Shown: positions 36,598-48,662 of the stretch, one piece after another | How the letters are laid out: every line of letters starts with the position of its first letter | Numbering within the stretch: the stretch's first letter is position 1 | Assembly: GCA_037693485.1 (NCBI GenBank) | Contig: CM075346.1 | Coordinates: 44,438,001 to 44,502,000 of the forward strand | DNA: 64,000 bases | Direction: 5' to 3' | DNA from: Kitagawia praeruptora | Lineage: Eukaryota > Streptophyta > Magnoliopsida > Apiales > Apiaceae | Made by a program: the position numbers and the translations under genes | The notes under the pieces: model-generated | The model's input: only the letters and a program-made list of their open reading frames with translations | The model's database searches: none | What the model was told of the DNA's origin: nothing

Positions 36598-39586
36598 TGC
36601 CTTGCTGCTAAGGTCAAGTCAAAGCAATGGATCTTGGACAGTGGATGCACAAGACAAATGTGTGGAGACAAATCTCAGTTTATGAATCTCAAAATGAAAA
36701 AGGGTGGAAGAGTGACAATTGGAAATAGCAAAACTCTTCAAATTCTTGGTACCGGTTCTATTGGTAATAGTAATATTTCAATTGATAAAGTTCAATATGT
36801 CAAAGGTCTTTCTTATAATTTGCTGAGTGTTACTCAATTATTTGATGATGGACATCATGTTGAATTGGGCATTGATAAAGCTATTATTACTATTGGTACT
36901 AACAAATTACCCCTAGTTGCTAGAAGGGAAGGAAATATATATGTATTAGACTTTGATATGCAGGAAACAGCATGCCGTTTGGCTGCAGTGGATAATGACC
37001 CATATATTTGGCATAGAAGATTGGGACATGCACACATGGATTTGCTCAGAAAGTTATCAAGCAAGAAACTAGTGAGAGGGCTGCCCAAACTAAAGTATGT
37101 CAAAACAGAAGTATGTTCAGCTTGCCAATTGGGAAAACAGCTTCGATGTACTCACAAATCAAAGAAAATGGTATCTACTTCTAAACCCTTAGAGCTTCTG
37201 CATTTGGACTTATTTGGTCCAGAAGCTTACAAAAGTATTGGAGGTAAACAATATGGTTTTGTGATTGTAGATGATTATTCTAGATTTTCATGGGTATTAT
37301 TTCTTCGTACTAAAGATTGTGCTTTTGATGAGTTTAAGAAACTAATCAAATTACTTGAGAACAAGTTGAATACAAAGCTTGTAGGTATAAGGAGTGATAG
37401 AGGATGTTTCTCAACAAAGACTTCATTTCTTATTGTGAAAAGAGAGGAATTACACATGAATTTTCTGCACCAAGGACTCCACAACAAAATGGAGTGGTAG
37501 AAAGGAAGAACAGGTCACTACAAGAAACAGCAAGGACTTTATTGCAAGAAAGCAAGCTGCCTAGAAGTTTTTGGGCAGAATCAGTGAATACAGCATGCTA
37601 TTTGTTGAACAGAGTCATAATCAGGCCTATTTTGAACAAAACTCCGTATGAATTGTTGAGGAAAAAGAAGCCAAACATTAGTTACTTCAAAATCTTTGGC
37701 TCAAAGTGTTTTGTGCTCAAGACAATTGATAATGATGACGAGGAAGAATTTGCAGGTAAAGTTGATAACATACAACCTCAAGTTACTGGAAATCAGCAAG
37801 CCAACAATACTGCTGAAACTGGAAGTCAGCAAGCCAATAAAACTACTGAGAATGGAAAACAGCAAGCTGGAACATCAAGTCAGCAAGCTGAATTTGTCAG
37901 ATTAACTTCAAATGAAGAAATTGCTCAACATTCTCTACCAAAAGCTACAAGGACAGTAAAGAATCATCCTCCAGAACTTGTTATTGGAAATATCTCAGAT
38001 GGAATCACAACAAGAAGAGGAAAAGCAAACTTTTGTGCTTATGCTGCCTTTTTAGCTCAAGAAGAACCCAAAAATATCAAAGAAGCATTAGAAGATGAAA
38101 ATTGGATCATGGCAATGCAAGAGGAACTCAACCAATTCGAGAGATGTGATGTTTGGGAACTTGTAAAACCACCAGAAGATGCTTCTATCATAGGAACAAA
38201 ATGGGTGTTCAAGAACAAAGTGGATGAATTTAGAACCGTTACTCGAAATAAGGCAAGGCTCGTGGCTCAAGGCTATAATCAACAAGAAGGAATTGATTTT
38301 GAAGAAACATATGCACCTGTAGCTCGTTTAGAATCAATCAGAATGCTTCTTGCCTATGCATGCTACAAGAAATTCAAGTTATATCAAATGGACGTAAAAG
38401 CGCATTTCTAAATGGCGTGCTGGATGAGGAAGTCTATGTCAAACAGCCTCCTGGATTTGAACATGAGAAGTTTCATGACTATGTTTACAAGCTCAAGAAG
38501 GCATTATATGGTTTAAGGCAGGCCCCTAGAGCGTGGTATGAGAGGCTTAGTAAGTTTCTTCTCAAAAATGGATTCATTCGAGGTAATATCGATCCCACAT
38601 TATTTACAAAGCAAAATGGTAAAGATATTCTTATTGTACAAATATATGTGGATGATATTGTATTCGGTGCTACTAATGAATCTATGTGTGAGTGGTTTTC
38701 TAAGTGCATGTACAATGAATTTGACATGAGCATGATGGGGGAACTCAATTATTTCTTGGGTCTTCAAATCAAGCAAACCAATGATGGTATTTACGTGCAT
38801 CAATCAAAGTATACAAAGAATCTACTCAAAAGATTTGGTTATGAAGATGTCAAAGCAAAAGCAACTCCTATGACTCAAAGCAGCAAGCTATTTGCAGATG
38901 AGAATGGTAAGGATGTGGATGTCAAAAGGTATAGAGGTATGATTGGAAGTCTATTATATTTAACAGCCTCAAGACCTGATATCATGTATAGTGTATGTGT
39001 TTGTGCAAGGTTTCAATCCAACCCAAAAGAGTCTCACTTAAATGCGGTTAAAAGAATGTTTAGATATTTAAGTGGTTCTATCAATCTTGGTTTGTTCTAT
39101 CCTATCACAAATACTTTTGATCTTGTTGGGTATAGTGATGCAGATTATGCAGGGTCTCAAACTGATAGAAAGAGTACAAGTGGTGTTTGTGCATTCCTTG
39201 GACAAAGCTTGGTTTCTTGGCAATGCAAAAAGCAAGCTTCTGTTGCTTTATCCACGGCTGAAGGAGAATATCTAGCAGCTGGTAGCTGTTGTTCTCAGAT
39301 TTTATGGATGATTCAAACACTAAAGGACTTTGATATCAAGTGTGGCAAGATTCTAATATATTGTGACAACACAAGCGCCATCAATATTTCGAAGAATTCG
39401 GTGAATCACTCAAGAACAAAACATATTGATGTTCGACAACATTTCTTGAGAGATAATGTTGCTAAAGGAAAGATTGAGTTGGAATTTGTCTCAACAGAAT
39501 TTCAACGAGCGGATATCTTCACGAAGCCATTAGCTGAAGAAAGATTCTCATTCTTACGAAGGGAGCTTGGCATGTGTATTGTGTAG
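36595..39586 (+). pseudogene. Copia-2 Pol: protease, integrase, reverse transcriptase, RNase H; two frameshifts and a deletion
   Basis: ATG 36595 starts MCLAAKVK. Protease has WILDSGCTRQM (catalytic DSG). Integrase has WHRRLGHAHMD with CSACQLGKQ, LHLDLFGP, GIRSDRG and GVVERKNRSL. A one-base indel at about 37400-37408, right after RSDRG, shifts the frame. After KCFVLK the usual integrase C-terminal segment is missing and a linker with QQA repeats follows (37794-37890). RT shows GTKWVFKNK, ARLVAQGYNQ, a second one-base loss inside the MDVKSAFLNG motif at about 38395-38402, then IYVDDIVFG intact. RNase H has GYSDADYAG, IYCDNTSAI and ADIFTKPL. It ends at TAG 39584-39586. The catalytic residues remain but no single polypeptide can be made. 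Confidence 0.9.
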
Positions 39587-39930
39587 TCAGTATGTTGACA
39601 AACACAGAATGGGTAATGTTGGCTTACCATTTGTATCTGAACTGGTTATATGTCATTACCATGATTTGATTTTTTTTTATTATTCCTCGATGCTTATTCC
39701 AGACCTGGACTAATATTCTTTTTGTTGAATTTTTGATGGATTAAGGGGGAGAAATTTAGGAGAACTTATTTGCTTGTTTGGTCAAGATATTCGATTTAGA
39801 TATGATTATTATGCTTGTTTATGCTTGTTTATCTTGAATCTGTTTTATATCAAAATGTACTAATATGCAGGGATTTAGGGGGAGTTCTTATTTCTCCTAA
39901 ATATTGTGTAATCATCAAAAAGGGGGAGAT
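39587..39930 (+). other. Copia-2 3' noncoding region and polypurine tract
   Basis: No env-like ORF follows pol. The tract AAAAAGGGGGAGAT at 39917-39930 abuts the 3' LTR and primes plus-strand DNA. A word-like GGCTTACCATTTG lies at 39621, and GGGGGA tracts also occur near 39746 and 39879. Confidence 0.8.
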
Positions 39931-41211
39931 TGATACTCCTATGGTTTTGATGATCACATTCAGCAAGCTATTTGCTTGTAGTTTGATATAAAACATTGTG
40001 TTATGGTTGTACTAACTTGGTTTTGCAGGGTATACTAATTGTTTACAGAGAATATATACAGCAAGCCATTTGGTGTTACAACAGAGACAGTCTGGCAAGC
40101 CAGTTGCACACTGACAGTACAAACAGCAAGCCATTTCCAACTGCCAGAAATCCTGAAGATAATATCAAGACAAATTCTCATGGATGTAATTCAGGAAATA
40201 TATTGTAAGGACTCTTTATTATATAATACGTACACAATATATTCTAGAGCTCAAATCTTTTCAAATATATTTCTTTAAAACGTTTTATAAAACTTATGGG
40301 AGTTTCCTTATTTAAAAGATTTTCTTTCTTCAAAATCTCCTATACACGTTTTATATCTATACAAATCAGAAGGGTTATGTTTTCATCGATTTCTTTCTTC
40401 TAAACCCTCTGTCTAACGTTCACAAGAACGTTTGTAAAATCTCTAACCAATTGAACGTTGGAAATTGATTCTAATCATTCGAATAATTGGTGATTGATTT
40501 TCTGAACGTTGGTGTGAAGCTTTATAAACCTGATTCTTGTGTTCATTCGTTGCTAACAATCCAGAGAAAAATATTCAAGCACACAAACAACTCAGTTTTC
40601 CATTGTTATATCGTTCGTTCTCTCGAGCTCTTAATATATTATATACGTGTTATATCTTAAAGAGTTCATAGTTTGAGTTGTATTCATCTATTGATTGTAT
40701 TGTTCGAATTGTAAGGTTTAGTTGTTGGACAAGTTGGCTTGGGAACTAGGGTTTGGTGATCGTTGCTAGAGAAGTATACTTGGGAAGTATAGCTTAGAGA
40801 GCAAGTTCAGAAACAGGAGTTCAGCACGCCATTTGTCAACAGCTGGGATATAAGGGAGATATATTATTGTATCTTGTAATTGGTTTTATTTCAGTGATCA
40901 ATAATATATTCTCTTACCAAGTTGGTAAGGGACCAGGACGTAGACCATAGGGGTTAGGGGTCGAACCTGGCTAAAAGTCTCTGTGTTCTTTATTTTCTGC
41001 TCTTTACTTACTGCTTGTATTTGGCTTACTGTTTATGAACTTTACTGCACTTATTGTCTTTACATTCAGCATACTGTTTGCAATCAGCTTACCATTTGTC
41101 TCTGCATAAAACGAAATCAGTAAGCTGTTTCTGGTAATTTTTAAAATCGGACTTAGTTGAATATAGTTAGCCATTTACACCTATTCACCCCCCTCTAGGT
41201 GTGCATTTTCA
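39931..41211 (+). repeat. Copia-2 3' LTR, 1281 bp
   Basis: The partner of 33141-34429. Visible differences are an 8-base loss near 40580 and single substitutions near 40606-40617, 40650 and 41038. The near-identity indicates recent insertion. Confidence 0.95.
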
Positions 41212-41225
41212 CACTTATCATGGAT
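41212..41225. repeat. Stacked junctions: Copia-2 duplication, end of E3 LTR, E3 duplication
   Basis: CACTT (41212-41216) duplicates 33136-33140. ATCA (41217-41220) completes the E3 right LTR. TGGAT (41221-41225) duplicates 23113-23117. Both nested insertions are therefore resolved to the base. Confidence 0.95.
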
Positions 41226-42702
41226 CTAGGGTTTCAAGAGAGTTATACCTTCCTTGGGGTGTCTATGAGTCTATCAAGCCTTGATCTAGTTCTTGGAACA
41301 CCTTAATATAGCTTAGATCATCAAAAGAAACCAAGAAAACAAAGTTAGTTTCTAAGGATCAATATTCATCATCACTTTTGTAAAAATCATAACAAATCGA
41401 AAATTAAGAGTTTGGCTCTCAACTTTTTACCACATCTTGGCCTCTGCATAAGCTTTGATTTGAGCTATAGATCACCAAAAACAAAGCTTCCTAGCTATAG
41501 TTTTGAGCCCTCTTTTCCTTCTGGACAGAAACTGCCAAGAACAGGCAGGTTGGTTTCTTCAAATTGGGGAGGCGATTTGACTAGGCTATACTCATTAGAT
41601 TGCCATGCAATTTTGAACAAACCTTACCCATGGAGTGGAGAAGCTATGGTTAAAATATGGTGATTTTATCATGGATAGAAATGGAGATATGAATTTTTCT
41701 TCCATTGTTGTTCCTGCTGGGCAGTTTAGAGAAAAGAGAGAGATGGTGATGTTTTGCTTGGCTTGCTCTTGTTCTCTTCATCTAATCTTGAATTATTGAT
41801 GTGCCTTAGATAATATCTTGGCATAAAGTCATTTTAATAAATTGCTAGGTCATGGATGATGTAGTTTAAAGGGACAAGTGTTGTGATCTTATGGTGAGAT
41901 GAGCTAAGTACCTGGTTTGTTTGCTAAGTGTGCTAGTTACTCTTATAACTACTTAGTTACTTGCTCTTATCCACTAGCACATGCATGTATCTAGCTTCTC
42001 TGCTTGCTCTTTTGTCCGGTTATTGCTCAATTTGATTGATCGTTCGTAAGAATATCTCAAGGATTTCTAGTTAGGGTTTTACCGGAAATCTTCTTAATAT
42101 TAATATTCACATTCTTATTCCTCCTTTATAATTCATGCACTTAAATTCATTAAATCCTCTTAATAAATCCTTAAATCTTTCAGTGTCCAGGGAAATCTCG
42201 GAGAAAATAAAAGTGCTAATTTTCTGAATCCGATATCGTTTACATACACTTATCTCGCCCCTGGATCATGAATACGAACTCAGAAATCCATTCTGAATAC
42301 TTCTATATAGCGTCGTCTAACTCCTATTCTCATTTACCACCAAAAACACTATTCACACTTTATTCTCCTTTTATTTCTTATATCCATAAAAATGTCCTTG
42401 TTCTCTTTCGGGCGTTCCTTAACCCTTTCACAGAACCACTGGGCTAATAACAGATATCGATTTTGATAACACAAGAATATCTCCTTCCTCTTTGGAATGC
42501 CATATCTTATTTCTTAGGAGATAGATTATTCTAATCTAGATTGTCAACCCATTGCATTCTTCATGACATATAATCATTGGAATCATTACCCAGTCAAATT
42601 CATTCATTAGAATTGCTAATACCTTGTAGTCAGAATCACTGTTCATTCTTTCATCAATATATTAAAAAAGTTTTTATTCTACCGAAAATTCGGGTTCTTA
42701 CA
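41226..42702 (-). repeat. Element B: diverged A-family LTR, right piece and terminus
   Basis: Continues 23117 after the E3 insertion. It matches element A of about 6780-8051 with considerable divergence (GGGTTTCAAG, TGTCCGGTTATTGCTCAAT, TCTAGTTAGGGTTTTACCGGAA, CTACCGAAAATTCGGG) and ends GGGTTCTTACA, the LTR terminus. Copia-3 RT begins on the next base. It is an older copy of the same family. The 83-codon plus frame at 41412-41663 is unsupported. Confidence 0.85.
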
Positions 42703-44628
42703 TATACTTCTTCTTCTAAGACACCATTTAGGAAAGCCGATTTAACATCCATTTGATAGACTTTGAATCCCTTGTGACAAGTGAAAGCTAGAACCATTCG
42801 AATTGCTTCGAGTCTAGCTACGGGAGCATAAGTTTCATCGTAGTCTATACCTTCAATTTGTGTATAACCTTGAGCTACTAGTCTTGCTTTATTTCTTACC
42901 ACGGTTCCACTTTCGTCCAACTTATTACAAAAGACCCACTTGGTTCCAATAGTAGAACTATCGGGTGGAGGTGGAACTAGTTCCCAAACTTTGCTTCGAG
43001 TAAATTGGTTTAATTCTTCTTGCATGGCAAGAATCCAATCCTCGTCTAATAAAGCTTCTTTAGCCGTTTTGGGTTCTACTTGTGATAGAAAAGCTAAGTG
43101 ACTAACAATGTTTTGAACTTGAGATCGAGTTTGGACACCTTTATTTGTTTCACCTACGATATTCTCGATAGGATGATTTCTAACCCAAGGTACGTCCGAA
43201 GGTAGTCCATTATCAACCTCAACTATCTCAAGAGGAATATTTGGAACTACGGTTCCATGATCTAAAGTCTCGACTTGTCTAATAATATTTTCAACATTTT
43301 CTAGACAATCTTCTTTAGGATCATTTTCCTCTTCAACTAAGTCTTTAAACTTTGAGAGTGGTTTCGATTCATCAAACACAACATTCAATGACTCTTCCAC
43401 CGTTAAAGTTTTAAGATTAAATACCCGATAATCTTTGCTTGTATTTCAATATCCAAGAAATACGCCCTCGCTAGATGTAGGGTCGAATTTCGTCGAATAA
43501 TCTTTTGTATTCAAAATAAAGCATTTACTTCCAAACACCTTGAAGTAGCTTATCTTAGGAGTTTTACCAAAATAAAGCTCGTAGGGAGTCTTCATTTTAT
43601 TAGGTCGTAGTAAAACTCGATTAAGAACATAACAAGCCATTGACATGGCTTCGGCCCAAAAATACTTAAGTCGACGATATTCATTTAGCATTGTATTGCC
43701 CACTTCTTGTAATGTTCTATTCTTCCTTTCAACAACCCCATTTGATTGAGGTGTATAAGGAGGAGAAAAATTATGAGTGATACCATTTGCTTCACAAAAT
43801 TCAACAAACTCGGAAATTTGAAATTCTTTACCATGTTCCGTCCTTATATAAACAATAGAATTCTTGTTGAGTTTGTATCCTTTTGCAAAGAGCAACAAAT
43901 GATGCAAAGGCATCACTTTTTGCTTTAAGGAACTCCATTCACGTATATCGAGAGAAGTCATCCACTACTACGAGAGTATACGAACTTCCTCCTAGACTTT
44001 GTACGGGCACGGGTCCGATAAGATCCATATGTAGAAGCTCTAGTGGTCTAGTAGTAGACACCATGAATTTGGCTTTATGAGATGCTCGAATTTGTTTGCC
44101 AATTTCACATGCTTCACATATATGATCTTTAACGAAATTGAGTTTTGGTAAACCACGTACATGTTTACTCGGACATATAGTCTTACTGAGTTTCATGTTG
44201 ACATGACCTAATCGTCGATGCTACAACCATGGATCCTCATTCATGGATACCAAACAAACATTTTCGTAATCATTTAGGTCACACGAATACACATTCTTAC
44301 TTCGTGGACATTTAAGAATCAATTTCCACTCTTTATCATAAGTAGCACAATGAGATGGAAAGAAGATTACCATGCAACCATTATCACATAGTTGACTTAT
44401 AGAAAGCAAGTTGTACTTTAGTCCAGTGACTAATTGTACATCACATATTTTGAAGCTCTTATTGCCAATATCACCAATGCCTATAATGTCACCTTTGCTA
44501 ATATCTCCAAACGTTACAACTCCGGTGGCTACCTTTTTAATGTTGTTCAACAAAGACTTATTACCAGTCATATGTCGAGAACAACCACTATCAAGGTACC
44601 ACACATCTTTCTTAGCAGCAAGGCACAC
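42703..44628 (-). pseudogene. Copia-3 protease, integrase and start of reverse transcriptase
   Basis: Reading leftward from 44628: MCLAAKKDVWYLDSGC (protease DSG), CDVQLVTGLKYNLLSIS, then a TAG at 44221-44223 in place of the Trp in DPWLWHRRLGH. The zinc region has CEACEIGKQ. Integrase has LHMDLIGP, TEHGKEFQISEF and NGVVERKNRTLQ, with a frameshift near 43940-43960 after VVVDDFSRYT and a TGA at 43446-43448 after GVFLGY. RT begins with EALLDEDWILAMQEELNQF and GTKWVFCNK and continues to QMDVKSAFLNGVLEEEVYV, where element B interrupts it. The first codon is GTG preceded in frame by TAG, with TTGATTTGTTGTGTAG forming a possible 3' splice site. Confidence 0.85.
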
Positions 44629-44640
44629 CTACACAACAAA

Positions 44641-47556
44641 TCAATTAAACCTTTTGGTACCCTTTTTACTTGAGGGTCCGGGTGTTAGCACATCATAAGG
44701 CAAACGAGTACTTTCATATATAAATCGAGGCATAGGATAATCATTCACATAAACAATATCATTTCTAGATGCTTGATTCCTATTTGAAATATGATATGGA
44801 TTCCTTCTAGGAGCATATCTAGAATTATCACGAAAAGCATTACTCCTATCACTACGGGGAAATATAGTGCTAACGGAATCTCTAGAATGATCATAGGCAT
44901 TACCACGATTATTCCTAACATGAGCATTATAATTTATAGGATAAGCATGATGACTCACATTAGCATGATGACTCGATCTAGCATTAAAATGACTCGCATT
45001 CCTAGGCATAGAATAGGCATTTACATTACGAGCATAATTATGACTATTTGGATTTCTTGCTTTATAACCTTGATTAGGAACTTTCGAAGGTCTAGTAGTA
45101 TTAGTACTAGCTTGATTGTTCAAGTTCCTTTGTTGAAAACTAATTGGCCTTTGTTGATAAATAAACTTTGGTTGCTTTTTATCATTGTTGAGCACATTTT
45201 CCTTCTTTTTAGCAACTTTAGTTTTCTTACCATTTTTTTAACTTTCACATTTAGGAATCCATTTATACTTCCGCTTTCTTTCACCTTCTTTGACTTTGCA
45301 ATAAAGACTTATATGTCCACTTACATTGCAATATGAACATTTAGGTGAAGATGATTTAGGAGGAGTATTCCTTGAAGTATTAGGAGGTGGAACTTCTCTT
45401 TTAGGAGGATAATTCACATTAAATCCCAATCCTTCTCGGTTAAATGATACCTTTGAGTTAAATACCATACTATCCAATATAGTATTACTCTTGGTGAATT
45501 GCTTAACGGTTTTCTCAAGATTTTCCTTTTCGGCTAACAAAGAATTAATCTTGTTATTAAAGAAATTTGCTTGATCCAAGATTTGAGACAAGAGCTTGCT
45601 ATTTTCACTTTGAAGCCTTTGGTTTTCCACGAGAACCGATTTAAGTTCCGAGACTACATGATCTCGTTCCTTTGACTCGGTTTCGAGTAAACCATTAAGA
45701 TTAGCAATTTCAAAATCTTTAATGGATAACGAAACTTGAAAATCTAATTCTTTTTCTTTCAGGGCTTCATGTAGTTCTTTCTCAATATCTCCCGTTAAAG
45801 CTTGTTCGAGTTCTTTTATCTTTACACTTAGTGTCTCATTCTCACGATCAAAGATTCATTTCGAATTTTTAAATTTAACATCTCAACATGGAGATCACTA
45901 GTGTTAGTAGATAATTGAACTTTTTCATTTTCCATCTCTTCGGCTTGAAGAACCAAGGATATATTCTCAATCTCAAGATTTCGAATAATTTCATCCTTTT
46001 TAGAATTTTCAATATTCAAGCGCTCATTTTGAGATGAAATAAATTCGTGAAATTCCATATCTTTGACATGGATATCGGTCAAATGAGTGACCTCTTTTTG
46101 TACCTCAACATTCACATCCCGTATTTTATTCCTTTCGGAACTAACCGTGATGTATTTTTGGCTAATTTCACCTTGACTTGTTTTCAACATCTTTACAAGA
46201 TTAATAAGCTCGGAAACACCCAAATTTGCATGGTCTATATTAAATAAATTGTCACTACTACAAGACGCCACATTATTAGTAGAGTTTAGGGTTACCTCTT
46301 GATTAGTAGTGGAGATTTCCTTTGGTGTAGCTTCATCGCCGATCGCCATCAAACACAAAGTTAACAACTTCTTCACTTTGTTCGGGAGCTTCTTCATCAT
46401 CGCTTAAATCCCATCCATTTTCGGTTACAAGACTTCGACCTTTAGCCAACTTTGGACAATCCCGTTTAAAGTGACCGGGTTGTTTACATTCGAAACACAC
46501 ATCATGTGCTTCTTCACTTGGCGATTCCTTCGGCTTAGGTGGAGAATAATTATTTGAATAATTTGAATTATTGTTATAAGCATTATTCCCTTGTTGAACA
46601 CCTTTGCCTTTGTTAAAACTCGTGGTCGAAAAATTATTGTTGTTCTTATAATTAGGCCTTCCTTTCGAGTTAAATACGCGTTGTTGGTTACTTAACTTAA
46701 GGAATCCTTTTCCGTACCTTTGAGCTTTACTATGCAAAACTCAACGTAGTTGTCTCGAAAGAAGTGCAATCTCTTGTTCATCGAGATTTTATAATTCTTC
46801 GTTTAACTCATCGTCGTTTTCATCTTCATCGATAAGTATAGCTTTTAAGGCCATATTTTTCTTTTTATCTTCCATTTTCGGAATTGCCTTTTCCGGAATA
46901 TTATCTTTCTCGTAAGCACGAAGATTTCCGAACAAGCTATCGATGGAGTATGAATTCAAATTATGCATTTCTTTTATTGTGGTAAATTTGACTTTCCAAC
47001 TCGGAGGCAAGGCTTTTAGAATCCTACGATTTTTCTCGTTTGTAGTGTAGGCCTTTCCGAGTTGTGAAAGCTCATCGATTATACGAGTAAACCTCGTTTC
47101 CATATCGATGATAGTTTCACCTTCGAGGAGTTTAAAATATTTCTCATACTCTTGTATTAAAGTATCCATCCAGGATTCTTTAATATCTTTTGTACCCTCA
47201 TAAGTAATAACCAATTTGTTCCACATTTCTTTTGCGGACTTGCAATTATTAATGCGTTTATACTCTTTTTCTGCAAGTGCACTAGTAAGAACCATTTCCG
47301 CTTTAGCGGCAGTATTTATTCGAATTTTTTTGTCGGGAGTATATTCACTAACTTTCTTTTCGACATCCTCACCGTCTACTTCTTTCGTAGGGAGGGCAAC
47401 ACCATCTTCTATGGCCATCCAAACTTTGACTCCTTGGGATCTAGCATAAATCCTAAATCTTTTTTTCCAAGTAGCAAAATTAGTGCCATCAAAATGTGGT
47501 GGTCGAGAACTAGAAAGTCCTTCTCCGCAACCAATAGTGTTCAAATAAGCCATCAA
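44641..47556 (-). pseudogene. Copia-3 gag, multiply broken
   Basis: Starts at ATG 47556 (MMAYLNTIGCGEG) with the capsid signature PPHFDGTNFATWKKRF and SAKEMWNKLVITYEG. There is a stop at 46789, then in the same frame zinc knuckle 1, CFECKQPGHFKRDC (about 46440-46500). A frameshift near 46333-46400 leads into a long Glu/Asn-rich coiled-coil-like stretch (45828-46400). A further shift leads to zinc knuckle 2, CSYCNVSGHISLYC (about 45300-45345). A TAA at 45238-45240 precedes a Tyr/Asn/His/Arg-rich tail (44641-45195). The two-knuckle architecture matches Copia-2. Confidence 0.85.
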
Positions 47557-47679
47557 AAAGATGTCCTTTTTACGGTTTAATATAGCGACTTTCGCAACAG
47601 TCGATAAACCCGATAAGGATCTACTTTTTGTTGTATTTTTCGATTATCACAACAATCGTAAAACACGATTAAAAGCACT

Positions 47680-47691
47680 GCTCTGATACCA
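47680..47691 (-). promoter_or_regulatory. Copia-3 primer-binding site
   Basis: The minus strand reads TGGTATCAGAGC, two bases from the LTR edge at 47694; initiator tRNA-Met type. Confidence 0.9.
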
Positions 47692-48525
47692 ATTGATAGG
47701 TCCCGTATATGGGTTAGATAAGCTAGGAGGGGGGTTGAATAGCTTATCACCTTTTTAAAATTTAGAGCTTGGTTTTTTCGAAGTTTCTTTCCTCTTTTAA
47801 AAATTCGTTACTTATAAGCAAGTAAATCGAGTGCGGAAGCAAGTAAAAGAGAAAAGAAAATAACACGGTCGATTTTATCCTGGTTCGCGATGCCCGCAAC
47901 CCCTAATGGATTCGTACTCCAGTCCCCGAGCTCCTCCCAGAACTCGAGATTTCTTCCACTATAAAAAAACTCCTTTATAGTAGGCGGAGAAGCCTTTACA
48001 ACTCCTAGACCATTATTTATTTATCTTGGAGCAATACACACGCGTATCCTCCTCACAATAAATAGCAAATACCCACTATAAGAATTATCTTGGAGCGTAA
48101 CTCCCCGTTACCTCCTCAAAGACTTGTAGTAACCCTTTTTACAAGACTATGTACTTCTACAACTTTGCCGGTCTTGGATCTTAGGTCTTAGGTCTTGGGT
48201 CTTCCCTTTTCTTCACGGTGCGAAGGCCACTAACTCCCCGTTAGTGCGCCTAAGACTTGGGTCTTAGAACAAGAGTCGCCTCACTTCACTTCGCCTCACT
48301 GCAAAGATTAGAATACAAGTCTAACCAACAACCAATATAAGAGAGAGATATATATTAAGTCCATGCAAAACTAGTATGTTACGGTACTAGCCATGGGGAT
48401 GCTATTACGCGTTAAAATAATTGATTCGTTATTAATTATAGTTGAGCTCTTCACGTCGCCAAACGGAAAAACTACGTACTTTAGTGGTGTGTGCAAGTGG
48501 TGGTTAATTTATATATATAATAATA

Positions 48526-48662
48526 TATTCAACTCGCAAGAGCAAGGACCGAAAGAAAAATATTCAACTCGCAAGTGCGAGGACCAAAGAAAAATATTCA
48601 ACTCGCAAGTGCGAGGACCAAAGAAAAATATTCAACTCGCAAGTGCGAGGACCGAAGAAAAT
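48526..48662. repeat. Four-unit 34-bp tandem repeat with internal palindrome
   Basis: Units start at 48526, 48561, 48595 and 48629. Three of them contain CTCGCAAGTGCGAG, a perfect 6-bp inverted repeat around AG; the first has CTCGCAAGAGCAAG. The plus-strand frame across it (48393-48740) is a by-product of the repeat. Confidence 0.9.

Larger units (their letters stand above)
33141..41211 (+). mobile_element. Copia-2: SIRE-like Ty1/copia retrotransposon, structurally complete
   Basis: 8071 bp with LTRs of 1289 and 1281 bp that differ by only a few substitutions and one short deletion, a Met-tRNA primer site, gag, pro-pol, a polypurine tract and a perfect CACTT duplication. The LTR end contains CACCCCCCTCTAGGTG near its junction, a feature of SIRE-type elements. 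Gag has two zinc knuckles. Two single-base frameshifts and an internal deletion in pol make it defective despite its youth. Confidence 0.95.
23118..41220 (-). mobile_element. E3: non-autonomous Athila-like Ty3/gypsy element, hosting a MITE and Copia-2
   Basis: LTRs 23118-24997 and 30605-33140 (completed by ATCA at 41217-41220), with duplication TGGAT. The primer site TGGCGCCGCTGCCGGGGA beside the right LTR and the tract GGTATGGGGGCATT beside the left LTR set the minus orientation and point to the Athila/Tat clade. The 5.6-kb interior has a gag C-terminal remnant joined to a scrap of RT thumb, then an unrelated ORF of about 510 codons. No protease, RT core, RNase H or integrase was found. The right LTR was hit by an Emigrant-like MITE and by Copia-2. 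Confidence 0.85.

Noticed and set aside
44791..45336. A 181-codon plus-strand Ile/Ser/Met-rich frame
   Set aside because: Antisense to the Copia-3 gag tail; its repetitive composition mirrors the Asn/His/Arg-rich sense protein.
48170..48215. Short CTTAGGT repeats resembling telomeric DNA
   Set aside because: Only a few imperfect units (TTAGGTC, TTGGGTC); the plant telomere unit TTTAGGG is not present.
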